Shown: positions 1 to 6,506, counted from the stretch's first letter. The stretch is 6,530 nt of DNA from Firmicutes bacterium UBA6226 (GCA_002441045.1 DJWQ01000155.1:1-6530), one strand, 5' to 3'. Notes: generated by a model from the letters alone, not told the origin. Numbers and translations: made by a program.

Positions 1-111
1 TAGAAAGAAATACCAATCATACAGCAATATTTATAATAATAGAAAAAAACACTATATTTAATATGGATATATCAGTAAAATAAAGGTAACGACATAAAAC
101 ATATTAATTTT

Positions 112-116
112 GGAGG
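112..116 (+). promoter_or_regulatory. Ribosome binding site deciding the flotillin start
   Basis: GGAGG lies 8 nt before the ATG at 125. The in-frame TTG at 110 overlaps this Shine-Dalgarno sequence and therefore cannot be the true start. The five extra residues that a TTG start would add (MEVHT) simply translate the ribosome binding site. Confidence 0.85.
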
Positions 117-124
117 TACATACT

Positions 125-1576
125 ATGGGCACTTTAATTACTTTTGCTTCAATTGCGATTCCTGTAGTTGCAGTTGTTGTCGCTATTTTGTTGACGGGAT
201 ACGTCAAGGCTTCGCCGGATGAAGCGATTATTATATCTGGTTTAAAGAAGACGCCAAAAGTCGTCATCGGTAAAGCAGCAATCATGATTCCGTTCTTTGA
301 AAGAAAAGACAAGTTAACATTGAGAGCAATGAAGATCGATGTTAAAACCAGTGAAGCAGTTCCAACACAAGAGTTTATCAACGTATTAGTAGACTCGGTG
401 GTAACGGTGAAAATTTCATCTGAAACAGAGCTTTTGACAAAGGCAAGTGAAAACTTCCTTAACAAAAACGAAGATTATATTCGCAATATGGTACAGGATG
501 TTTTGGAAGGTAACATACGTGAAATCGTAGGTACGATGTCGCTTACCAACATGATTTCCGATCGTCAAAAATTCTCTGAAAAAGTGCAGCAAAATGCGGT
601 TCCTGATATGAGAAAGCTCGGTCTTGAAATCGTATCGTTTAACGTTCAAAACTTTGCCGATCGCGAAGGGGTTATCAATGATCTTGGTATCGATAACGTG
701 GCTAAGATACAAAAGAACGCTAAAATCGTTAAGGCTGAAGCTGAAAGAGACGTAAAAATTGCTCAAGCGATGGCTAATAAAGAGGCAAACGATGCAGAAG
801 TGGCTTCACAAGAGGAGATAGCGGTTAAGAATAATCAACTGGAAATTAAGAAGGCGGAGTTAAAGCAAGAATCTGATACAAAAAAGGCGCAAGCAGATGC
901 TGCATATAGAATTCAAGAAGAAGAGCAACGTCGTACGATAGAGATTACAACAGCAAATGCGAACCTTGCGAAACAGGAAAAAGAAATTGAACTCAAAGAG
1001 CGTGCGGTTCAAATTATGGAAAGAGAACTGGATGCAACCGTTCGTAAAAAAGCGGATGCAGATAAATATTCAAAGGAAAAAGCAGCAGATGCAAAGCTTT
1101 ACGAAGTTCAAAGAAACTCTGAAGCTGAAAAAATCAAAGCTGAAAATGAAGCACTTGCACTTAAAGCAACTGCTGAAGCTAATGCCTTCGCGAAGAAACA
1201 AGATGCTGAGGCACAAAAAGCATATATGATGGCAGAAGCGGACGGTATTCAAGCCAAGGGACTTGCGGAAGCAAAAGGGGTGGATGCAAAAGCTGAAGCG
1301 ATGAAGAAAATGGAAGAGGCTGCTGTGCTTGAGATGTTCTTTAAAGTCTTACCTGAGATTGCTGCGAATGTTGCAAAACCACTTGAAAATATCGACTCGA
1401 TAACCATGTACGGTGAAGGTAATAACGCAAAATTGGTTGGTGATATCACTAAGTCGATGTCACAGATCATGAACGGTGTAACAGATGCGACTGGACTTGA
1501 TGTTAAAGGACTGATTTCTGCATTTATCGGTGGTAAAGTGGCACAACCAGATTATGAGGAAATTACTAAGAAATAA
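125..1576 (+). CDS. floT: Flotillin-like membrane scaffold protein (FloT/YuaG type, SPFH/PHB domain)
   Basis: This is a 483-aa flotillin, close to the roughly 500-aa length of Bacillus FloT. Flotillins oligomerise on the inner face of the membrane and organise functional membrane microdomains that host signalling, secretion and cell-envelope enzymes. Residues 5-24 form one hydrophobic membrane segment. The family-typical stretch YVKASPDEAIIISG follows at 26-39. The SPFH/PHB domain runs to about 190 and ends in the well-conserved SFNVQNFAD (171-179) and GVINDLGIDNVAKIQ (182-196). Residues about 197-400 are a long charged helix rich in Ala, Glu and Lys with repeated AEA motifs, the flotillin coiled-coil oligomerisation region. 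The C-terminal part, with NIDSITMYGEGN (422-433) and a Gly-rich end near 467-471, also matches the family. The gene stands alone: a terminator follows, and no partner NfeD (YuaF-like) gene lies directly downstream. Only 124 bases are visible upstream and they show no clear promoter. Family assignment is firm; cargo and role in this organism are unknown. Confidence 0.95.
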   Translation: MGTLITFASIAIPVVAVVVAILLTGYVKASPDEAIIISGLKKTPKVVIGKAAIMIPFFERKDKLTLRAMKIDVKTSEAVPTQEFINVLVDSVVTVKISSETELLTKASENFLNKNEDYIRNMVQDVLEGNIREIVGTMSLTNMISDRQKFSEKVQQNAVPDMRKLGLEIVSFNVQNFADREGVINDLGIDNVAKIQKNAKIVKAEAERDVKIAQAMANKEANDAEVASQEEIAVKNNQLEIKKAELKQESDTKKAQADAAYRIQEEEQRRTIEITTANANLAKQEKEIELKERAVQIMERELDATVRKKADADKYSKEKAADAKLYEVQRNSEAEKIKAENEALALKATAEANAFAKKQDAEAQKAYMMAEADGIQAKGLAEAKGVDAKAEAMKKMEEAAVLEMFFKVLPEIAANVAKPLENIDSITMYGEGNNAKLVGDITKSMSQIMNGVTDATGLDVKGLISAFIGGKVAQPDYEEITKK

Positions 1577-1599
1577 GATGGGAAATAAATTCGACCCTT

Positions 1600-1632
1600 A
1601 AAACTGATTTCAGCTACTGAAATCAGTTTTTT
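1600..1632 (+). terminator. Rho-independent terminator after flotillin
   Basis: A perfect 14-bp inverted repeat has arms AAAACTGATTTCAG (1600-1613) and CTGAAATCAGTTTT (1617-1630) with a 3-nt loop CTA. The second arm runs into a T-rich tail. It begins 23 nt after the flotillin stop, which makes flotillin the last gene of its transcript. The A-rich first arm could allow some termination on the other strand too. Confidence 0.92.
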
Positions 1633-1643
1633 ATTAAGCAGTG

Positions 1644-1667
1644 AAGATTTTATAAAGTGAAAATCTT
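1644..1667. repeat. Short dyad, possible operator
   Basis: A perfect 8-bp inverted repeat has arms AAGATTTT (1644-1651) and AAAATCTT (1660-1667) separated by 8 nt. It has no U-tract and no GC in the arms beyond one pair each, so it is a poor terminator. Its position between the flotillin terminator and the next promoter suggests a possible protein-binding site. This is inference from symmetry only. Confidence 0.3.
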
Positions 1668-1681
1668 ACTTGTTGCAAAAT

Positions 1682-1714
1682 CTGTGGTAAATCTATGGTA
1701 AAACTATGGGCTAG
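1682..1714. repeat. Three imperfect 11-nt direct repeats
   Basis: Three head-to-tail units are visible: CTGTGGTAAAT (1682-1692), CTATGGTAAAA (1693-1703) and CTATGGGCTAG (1704-1714). The second differs from the first at two positions, and the third keeps only the CTATGG half. They lie just upstream of the extended -10 box for the next gene, with about one helical turn per unit, so a regulator could bind them on one face. No known operator consensus was recognised. Confidence 0.3.
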
Positions 1715-1729
1715 ATACTAGATGTTTTT

Positions 1730-1738
1730 TGTTATAAG
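1730..1738 (+). promoter_or_regulatory. Candidate extended -10 promoter for the B3/B4 gene
   Basis: TGTTATAAG matches the extended -10 pattern TGnTATAAT with one mismatch. No good -35 hexamer lies 16-18 nt upstream, which is tolerated for extended -10 promoters. Transcription would start near 1745, giving a leader of about 34 nt before the ATG at 1779. A start here fits the terminator that isolates this gene from flotillin. Confidence 0.4.
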
Positions 1739-1778
1739 ATAGTGAATAAATAGGATTGCATAGAAAGGAGACGAGATC

Positions 1779-2486
1779 ATGAAGTATACCATTCATCCGG
1801 AAGTGTTTGAATTAAACCCTAGCTTACAGTTTGGCATTTTGATCGGAAAAGGGCTTAATAATAGTGAATCAACTGATGCAGATGTCACTTTGCTTAGGGA
1901 GGCAGAAACTCAGGTAAGACAAATCATTCAAGAAGATGCATTAAGAAGCGTGCCAAACATCAAAGCCTATCGCGAAACCATGGAAAAGGCTGGTATTAAT
2001 CCAAATAAATATGCCGTCTCCACAGAGGCGATGATCAAAAGGGTGTTGAAAGGAAATGCATTACCAAAAATCAATGCACTTGTAGATCTGTGCAATGTCG
2101 TTTCTTTGCAGAATCAAATTTCCTTAGGTGGTCACGATCTTAGAGATTTACATGAGGATTTAAGTATTTGTTTTAGCAAAGGAACGGAGCAATTCTTACC
2201 CTTTGGAGCAGAGGCGTATGAATCGGTTGAAGCAGGAGAGTTGGTATTTACAAGTGGTAAAATGGTTCAGACGCGAAAGTGGATTTGGCGACAAAGTGAG
2301 CTGGGCAAAATGACTTTGGATACGAGTGATGTTTTCTTTCAGCTGGTTGGGTTTGATGAAAGTGAAAACAATTCTTTGATGCATGCTATGGACACCTTGG
2401 GTAACTATATAGAAGAGCGATTTTGCGGAACTTACCAGAAATTTGTTGTAAATAATGAAAATTCGAGCATTGAATTTGATGTATAA
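1779..2486 (+). CDS. Free-standing B3/B4 (PheT-like tRNA-binding) domain protein
   Basis: This 235-aa soluble protein is built around the B3/B4 fold found in the beta subunit of phenylalanyl-tRNA synthetase, where it carries the editing site that hydrolyses Tyr-tRNA(Phe). The visible family signature is RVLKGNALPKINALVDLCN (88-106), followed by VSL (108-110) and GGHDL (117-121). A second conserved block is TRKWIWRQSE (165-174). No other synthetase domains are present, and the length is normal for stand-alone members. It has no signal peptide or membrane segment, so it should act in the cytoplasm. The ATG is preceded by AAAGGAG at 1764-1770 with an 8-nt spacer, which makes this start convincing. 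A role in hydrolysing mischarged aminoacyl-tRNA or a related ester is a family-based guess, because stand-alone members are mostly uncharacterised. The next gene follows after 56 nt with no terminator, so the two are probably cotranscribed. Confidence 0.88.
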   Translation: MKYTIHPEVFELNPSLQFGILIGKGLNNSESTDADVTLLREAETQVRQIIQEDALRSVPNIKAYRETMEKAGINPNKYAVSTEAMIKRVLKGNALPKINALVDLCNVVSLQNQISLGGHDLRDLHEDLSICFSKGTEQFLPFGAEAYESVEAGELVFTSGKMVQTRKWIWRQSELGKMTLDTSDVFFQLVGFDESENNSLMHAMDTLGNYIEERFCGTYQKFVVNNENSSIEFDV

Positions 2487-2532
2487 TGGCTGAATAATTT
2501 AACTATATTACAAATCAATCTTTAAGATGATT

Positions 2533-2537
2533 GGAGG
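2533..2537 (+). promoter_or_regulatory. Ribosome binding site deciding a TTG start
   Basis: GGAGG here is followed after 5 nt by TTG at 2543. An upstream in-frame TTG at 2531 overlaps the Shine-Dalgarno sequence itself and is unlikely to be used. The first in-frame ATG (about 2600) has only a weak purine run in front of it. Confidence 0.7.
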
Positions 2538-2542
2538 ACAAA

Positions 2543-2986
2543 TTGCCAAAGCGAAATAATATATCGATAAAAACCAAGTATAAAACCAAAGAAGAATGTA
2601 TGGAGAACTGTAGAGATGTTAAAGGTAAGACGATTCTTGCAACTACTTATTCGAGACAAATCAGTGGTGAAGTTTATCCCGACGGTAGTTTTGTGCTGAG
2701 CAGTAGAGCAAAGGGCAGCGCGATGTTTGAATTTAAAGGTGTAATACGAGAAGAAGAAGATGGCGTCTATATGCAGGGAGACATCATAAAAAAGCCTTCA
2801 GCTATAAGAATCGTATACGGCTCAATTCTTATTTCAACGGTCGTCGCCATAGCGATGGTGCTGACGATGAATCCCGTCTTTATTTTATTTGCAGTCTTAT
2901 TTGCAACGATGCCATGGCTAAATTTGATCATTATAAACAAAAGCGATTTCTTATATAAGGATATCTTGAATAAAGTTGGTTCTTGA
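2543..2986 (+). CDS. Uncharacterised protein with two membrane helices
   Basis: I do not recognise this 147-aa protein. From the TTG start, residues 1-85 are charged and soluble and look beta-rich: SGEVYPDGSFVLSS (41-54), then FEFKGVIREEEDGVYMQGDI (62-81), a pattern of alternating strands and turns. Two hydrophobic helices follow at about 88-108 and 111-131, separated only by a tight MNP turn. A short Lys-containing tail (132-147) follows. A hairpin with both ends in the cytoplasm is the simplest topology given the positively charged N-terminal half and the lack of a signal peptide. It lies 56 nt after the B3/B4 gene without a terminator, so the pair may form an operon. No catalytic motif was seen; a regulatory or membrane-anchored sensing role is possible but unsupported. 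The start could instead be the ATG near 2600, which would drop about 19 residues. Confidence 0.75.
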   Translation: MPKRNNISIKTKYKTKEECMENCRDVKGKTILATTYSRQISGEVYPDGSFVLSSRAKGSAMFEFKGVIREEEDGVYMQGDIIKKPSAIRIVYGSILISTVVAIAMVLTMNPVFILFAVLFATMPWLNLIIINKSDFLYKDILNKVGS

Positions 2987-3014
2987 ACAGATTAAAAAAC
3001 TTTTAAAAATAGAT

Positions 3015-3089
3015 CGTCCCTAAATAAATAGTCAGAATTAAACAGTCATATAATAAATACTCATAAAATTGATCGTCATATAAATAATG
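3015..3089. repeat. Degenerate tandem repeat of about 15 nt, five units, with a TATAAT box
   Basis: GTC-led AT-rich units recur at 3015, 3030, 3044, 3060 and 3074. The clearest are AGTCATATAATAAATA (3044-3059) and CGTCATATAAATAATG (3074-3089), with weaker copies CGTCCCTAAATAAAT (3015), AGTCAGAATTAAAC (3030) and CTCATAAAATTGAT (3060). Unit length is 14-16 nt. The array fills most of the 121-nt gap before the glucosidase gene. A perfect TATAAT at 3049-3054 lies inside it and may be the -10 element for that gene, but no good -35 is found at 16-18 nt. No terminator hairpin is seen in this gap, so readthrough from upstream is also possible. Confidence 0.4.
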
Positions 3090-3107
3090 CAGTAACCGAG
3101 GAGACCT

Positions 3108-4976
3108 ATGAAAAAACAAATCATTTTAATATTAACCTTATCAGCAATAATCGCTCTAACAGGGTGTTCCAAACAAACGGTTGACCCACTACCTACGATA
3201 GGAGAGGGACAGTCAGAGGCGATCTACCTCGATTCAACGAAGACGACCGCTGAACGTGTGTCTGATCTCATAGGTAGAATGACACTTGAAGAAAAAGCGG
3301 CTCAAATGGTGCAAGGCGAACGCAATGCCGTAACGAGTAAGGATTTAAAGACTTATGGTTTAGGTTCAGTACTCAGCGGAGGTGGCAGTGTTCCAGGTGA
3401 GGGAGCGATCGGTGACTGGGAAAAGATGATGAACAGTTATCAAGAAGCGATTTTATTGCGCGATTTAAAGATTCCGATGCTCTATGGGATCGATGCTGTT
3501 CATGGACACTCTAACATCAAGGGAGCAGTTATTTTCCCTCACAACATAGGACTAGGTGCAGCAAATGATCCAGACCTAGTAAAGGAAATGGCTAAAATTG
3601 TAGCGGATGAAATGAAGCTGACCAAGATTATATGGAATTTTTCGCCGTGTGTGGCGATTGCCAGCGATCCGAGGTGGGGCAGAACTTATGAGTCATACTC
3701 TACCGATCCAAAGATCGTTACTGAGCTAGGAGATGCTTATTTTGAAGGCTTAAAGGAGTCAGGAGTCATAGCGACGGCGAAGCATTACGTGGCTGACGGA
3801 GGTGTTTCCTTTGGTACGGGCAGTGGTGGCAACCTTATCGATAGAGGGGATGCTCAGATGTCAGAAGAAAAGCTAAGGGAGATTTATTTAGAACCCTATA
3901 AGGAACTCGTAAAAAACGGTGTACCCGTAGTTATGGCATCTTTTAGTAGCTTAAACGGTGAACCGATGCATAGCCATAAATACTTATTAACAGATGTATT
4001 AAAGAATGAGCTTGGCTTTCAAGGTTTTGTGGTATCTGACTGGGAAGCGATTCACTTGTTAGAGGCAGGGATTGATTTTAACGATCAGGTACAGCTTTCG
4101 ATCAATGCAGGGGTGGACATGCTGATGGAGCCGAATGAGTGGTTGAGTGCGATTGAAGCCATTGTGACAAATGTTGAAGATGGTAAAATTCCAATGTCTA
4201 GAATAGACGATGCTGTCAGTCGCATATTGACGGTTAAGTTCGAGGCAGGTCTGTTTGAAGATCCTTATCTAGCAGATAATGAGACTAAGGTTGTCGATTT
4301 AGGTGATGCTAAAAGTAGAGAAGTGGCATCTGAGCTTGTTAGCAAATCGTTGGTACTTTTAAAAAATAAGAATGAAGTCTTACCTTTTAAAAAGGATGAG
4401 ACCATTTTGGTGCTTGGTCCGGGAGCCGATAATATGGGGATTCAGTGCGGTGGCTGGACGATCTACTGGCAAGGGTCTCCTGATATTGCAGGCTATCCAC
4501 TGACAACAGGTACAACCATATTAGAGGGCTTACAAAGCCTAGGTGATAAACAAGGCGTTACGTTTATAACCGATGTGAATCAAGCTTCAAAAGTGGATAA
4601 AATTCTGCTCGTATTAAGTGAAGTGCCTTATGCGGAAATGAATGGCGACACAGCTGATATGAGCATCACCGGTAGCCTAGCTTCGCCTGAAAATAAAGCA
4701 GCGATAGAACTGGCAAATACACAGAACAAACCTATAGTAACTCTGATCATAGCGGGAAGAGAAGTCATTATTGAGGACTATGTAGATCAATGGGATGGAC
4801 TGGTTATGGGTTTTCTACCAGGAAGTGAAGGACAAGGCGTTGCTGATGTTTTGCTAGGTGTGAAGGCGTTTGTCGGTAAGCTTCCTATGCCTTGGTACAA
4901 AAGCGTTGAAGATATAGGTAATGAGCAAGCTGAGCCGATGTATCCGATCGGTTATGGTTTGAATTTTGCAATGTAA
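3108..4976 (+). CDS. Lipoprotein beta-glucosidase / exo-beta-glucanase, glycoside hydrolase family 3
   Basis: This complete 622-aa GH3 enzyme removes glucose from the non-reducing ends of beta-glucans or beta-glucosides with retention of configuration. A lipoprotein signal peptide ends in the lipobox LTGC (17-20), so the mature enzyme should be lipid-anchored at Cys20 on the outer face of the membrane. The (beta/alpha)8 domain (about 45-385) shows YGIDAVHGH (126-134), SDPRWGRTYESYSTDP (186-201), the KHY motif (225-227) and GFVVSDWEAI (306-315), in which Asp311 is the expected nucleophile. The second domain (about 405-620) shows QCGGWTIYWQG (446-456), SEVPYAEMNGD (504-514), LPGSEGQG (570-577) and YPIGYGL (612-618), the layout of barley exohydrolase ExoI and bacterial relatives. 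Glu505 is the likely acid/base by analogy. The BglX-type fibronectin-like third domain is absent. GAGGAG at 3098-3103 precedes the ATG. No sugar transporter or regulator is adjacent. The family is certain; the preferred linkage is not. Confidence 0.95.
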   Translation: MKKQIILILTLSAIIALTGCSKQTVDPLPTIGEGQSEAIYLDSTKTTAERVSDLIGRMTLEEKAAQMVQGERNAVTSKDLKTYGLGSVLSGGGSVPGEGAIGDWEKMMNSYQEAILLRDLKIPMLYGIDAVHGHSNIKGAVIFPHNIGLGAANDPDLVKEMAKIVADEMKLTKIIWNFSPCVAIASDPRWGRTYESYSTDPKIVTELGDAYFEGLKESGVIATAKHYVADGGVSFGTGSGGNLIDRGDAQMSEEKLREIYLEPYKELVKNGVPVVMASFSSLNGEPMHSHKYLLTDVLKNELGFQGFVVSDWEAIHLLEAGIDFNDQVQLSINAGVDMLMEPNEWLSAIEAIVTNVEDGKIPMSRIDDAVSRILTVKFEAGLFEDPYLADNETKVVDLGDAKSREVASELVSKSLVLLKNKNEVLPFKKDETILVLGPGADNMGIQCGGWTIYWQGSPDIAGYPLTTGTTILEGLQSLGDKQGVTFITDVNQASKVDKILLVLSEVPYAEMNGDTADMSITGSLASPENKAAIELANTQNKPIVTLIIAGREVIIEDYVDQWDGLVMGFLPGSEGQGVADVLLGVKAFVGKLPMPWYKSVEDIGNEQAEPMYPIGYGLNFAM

Positions 4977-5017
4977 TTCATAGCTTATACAATGAGCAAA
5001 AGTAAGACTAAAAAAAG

Positions 5018-5045
5018 AAAGCGTTCCTATATATGGGAACGCTTT
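5018..5045. terminator. Bidirectional terminator between convergent genes
   Basis: A perfect 10-bp inverted repeat has arms AAAGCGTTCC (5018-5027) and GGAACGCTTT (5036-5045) and an 8-nt loop. On the minus strand it is followed by a U-rich tail (CTTTCTTTTTTAG), a good terminator for the peptidase gene. On the plus strand the tail is shorter (CTTTACTT), so termination after the glucosidase may be weaker. It lies 41 nt past the glucosidase stop and 41 nt past the peptidase stop. Confidence 0.88.
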
Positions 5046-5086
5046 ACTTATGATGGTAGATAATACATATTATATTAAATTGAAAA

Positions 5087-6442
5087 CTACTCAGAGAAAA
5101 GCTTTTCAGGAATCCTTTTCACTATCAGCTCTGTCCCTAGCTCACATACTTCCACCAATCTCTCAGGATTGATCATCTCAAAGGTATCTAAATCTGTATG
5201 ATAGTCATGAAAAGGTCCAACTTGGATGTAAACAGCATCTATTCCAGCTTGAGCAAATGGTGCATGATCGCTTCTATCGGTCATAGATGTCGTTGGAAAA
5301 TATCCCATATCTTTTAGTGCATCACGAGCGATACTGATTAATTTAGGCGCCACAAGTCCTTCTGCAGAACCGAGATCAAAGCTATCTCCAACACCAACCA
5401 TATCAAAATTTAGCATAGCTACAATCTGATCTCTATCTTCTTTAGTTAAACGATCGACATAGTAATGAGAACCAACGAGTCCAATTTCCTCTGCACCAAA
5501 TGCGATAAACTCGACATCATAAGGCAGTGAAACTTTCCCATCGCTGATAGCCTTTGCCATTTCAACGAGGGCTGCTGCACCAGAGGCGTTGTCGTTTGCC
5601 GAAGGTGTGTCTACACCATCATAATGTGCACCAACTATGATTCGTTTACTATCTGGATTATTCTCTGATTTATAAAGTGCAATTATATTATTTGAAGTTG
5701 CATCTTCGTAGGTGATGTCCACATTGAGTGAAACGGTGACGGTATTTCCTTCTCGCGTTGCATTTTCAAAGGATTGACCTACATCACGTGTGATACTAAC
5801 GGCAGGAATTTTAGAAAGTTGTGTTAAAGTAGCTGAAATAGCGCCTTCGCTGTTAGGGTCATAGAATAATACTGCAGCTGCCCCCTTGCTAGCCGCCCTA
5901 GCAGTTTTAATATAAAAATACTCTCCACCGCGCTGAACAAGTACAATTTTACCATTTACATCTTGACCAACGTAATCACTTTCAGCACCCATACCCAGAG
6001 GTACGATTTCAGCTGTAATGCCACCTTCTGGTGTAGCGGCACTGTAGCTTAATGCTTTTGCATCACTTAATACACGATTTGAATCACTTGTCACCTTTAG
6101 CTCTAATAGGTCGCAGACGTAGGCTTTAATTGGAAAGCTTTGTTTAGATACTTCAAGTCCAAATGAAGTAAATTGATCAACTAGATAATCTGCAGCTGCT
6201 GATTCCCCTTCAAAACCAGTGATGCGTGCGTTATCTTTAGAGGACAATAATTTAATGGTATCTAGCATGCGTTCACTTGAAAATTCAGGTTCAAATAGAG
6301 TAACCTCATTTCCCTCTTTAAGGGATGATACAGTAGTGTTATTTGACTGAACGTCAGTCTCTTTAATGCCACATCCAGCACTGATCGCCAAAACAAAGAC
6401 CAATAGTGCTAAAATAAGTATATATTTCGTTCTTTGTTTCAT
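5087..6442 (-). CDS. Lipoprotein zinc aminopeptidase, family M28, with PA domain
   Basis: This 451-aa M28-family metallopeptidase removes N-terminal amino acids using two zinc ions. The signal peptide has KQRTK, a hydrophobic core and the lipobox SAGC (21-24), so Cys24 should be lipidated and the enzyme should sit outside the cell. Residues about 55-110 are the N-terminal part of the peptidase fold. About 130-245 form an inserted PA (protease-associated) domain, with GKIVLVQRGG (164-173) and KGAAAVLFY (186-194). The catalytic domain then resumes. All expected residues are visible: His273 and Asp275 in GAHYDG, bridging Asp284 in ANDNASG, catalytic Glu318 and metal-binding Glu319 in GAEE, Asp347 in NFDMVG, and His415 in FHDYHTDLD. 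The ATG at 6442 is chosen because GGAGG lies 5 nt before it; the in-frame ATG at 6454 overlaps that site. It is convergent with the glucosidase gene. Overall plan resembles Bacillus YwaD-type and yeast aminopeptidase Y enzymes; residue preference cannot be read. Confidence 0.94.
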   Translation of the reverse strand: MKQRTKYILILALLVFVLAISAGCGIKETDVQSNNTTVSSLKEGNEVTLFEPEFSSERMLDTIKLLSSKDNARITGFEGESAAADYLVDQFTSFGLEVSKQSFPIKAYVCDLLELKVTSDSNRVLSDAKALSYSAATPEGGITAEIVPLGMGAESDYVGQDVNGKIVLVQRGGEYFYIKTARAASKGAAAVLFYDPNSEGAISATLTQLSKIPAVSITRDVGQSFENATREGNTVTVSLNVDITYEDATSNNIIALYKSENNPDSKRIIVGAHYDGVDTPSANDNASGAAALVEMAKAISDGKVSLPYDVEFIAFGAEEIGLVGSHYYVDRLTKEDRDQIVAMLNFDMVGVGDSFDLGSAEGLVAPKLISIARDALKDMGYFPTTSMTDRSDHAPFAQAGIDAVYIQVGPFHDYHTDLDTFEMINPERLVEVCELGTELIVKRIPEKLFSE

Positions 6443-6447
6443 AAAAA

Positions 6448-6452
6448 CCTCC
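6448..6452 (-). promoter_or_regulatory. Ribosome binding site deciding the peptidase start
   Basis: On the minus strand GGAGG is followed by TTTTT and then the ATG at 6442-6440. The in-frame ATG at 6454-6452 shares its G with the Shine-Dalgarno sequence, so its extra residues (MEVF) are an artefact of reading the ribosome binding site. Confidence 0.85.
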
Positions 6453-6470
6453 ATTATTAATTATCAGACA

Positions 6471-6506
6471 ATTCTGTTAATTATAGTTTACTTCTTTTGA
6501 CAGAAT
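6471..6506. repeat. Inverted repeat flanking the peptidase -10 box
   Basis: ATTCTGT (6471-6477) and ACAGAAT (6500-6506) are perfect 7-bp inverted copies separated by 22 nt, and the candidate -10 box lies between them. A dimeric regulator could bind both arms, but short AT-rich repeats arise by chance and no known operator was recognised. Confidence 0.25.

Noticed and set aside
1..124. TATAAT at 32-37 as a flotillin promoter
   Set aside because: No acceptable -35 hexamer or TG extension is found at the correct spacing in this very AT-rich stretch, so the match may be chance. The region also shows no supported gene end.
58..465. Minus-strand open frame of 135 codons
   Set aside because: It lies antisense to the start of the flotillin gene, has no convincing ribosome binding site or domain, and the plus-strand protein is an unambiguous family member.
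957..1229. Plus-strand open frame of 90 codons inside flotillin
   Set aside because: Its Lys-rich translation is a frame-shifted reading of the repetitive coiled-coil codons, not an independent protein.
2516..2533. Small hairpin CAATC...GATTG touching the ribosome binding site of the small membrane protein
   Set aside because: The stem is only about 5 bp and AT-rich with an imperfect interior, and overlaps the Shine-Dalgarno by one base; too weak to call a translational switch.
2987..3014. A-rich and T-rich runs after the small membrane protein as a terminator
   Set aside because: Only A:T pairing is possible and there is no GC-containing stem, so a rho-independent terminator is not supported.
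5017..5030. GAAAGCGTTCC resembles a CcpA catabolite-response (cre) half
   Set aside because: It is fully explained as one arm of the 10-bp terminator hairpin and lies downstream of both genes, not at a promoter.
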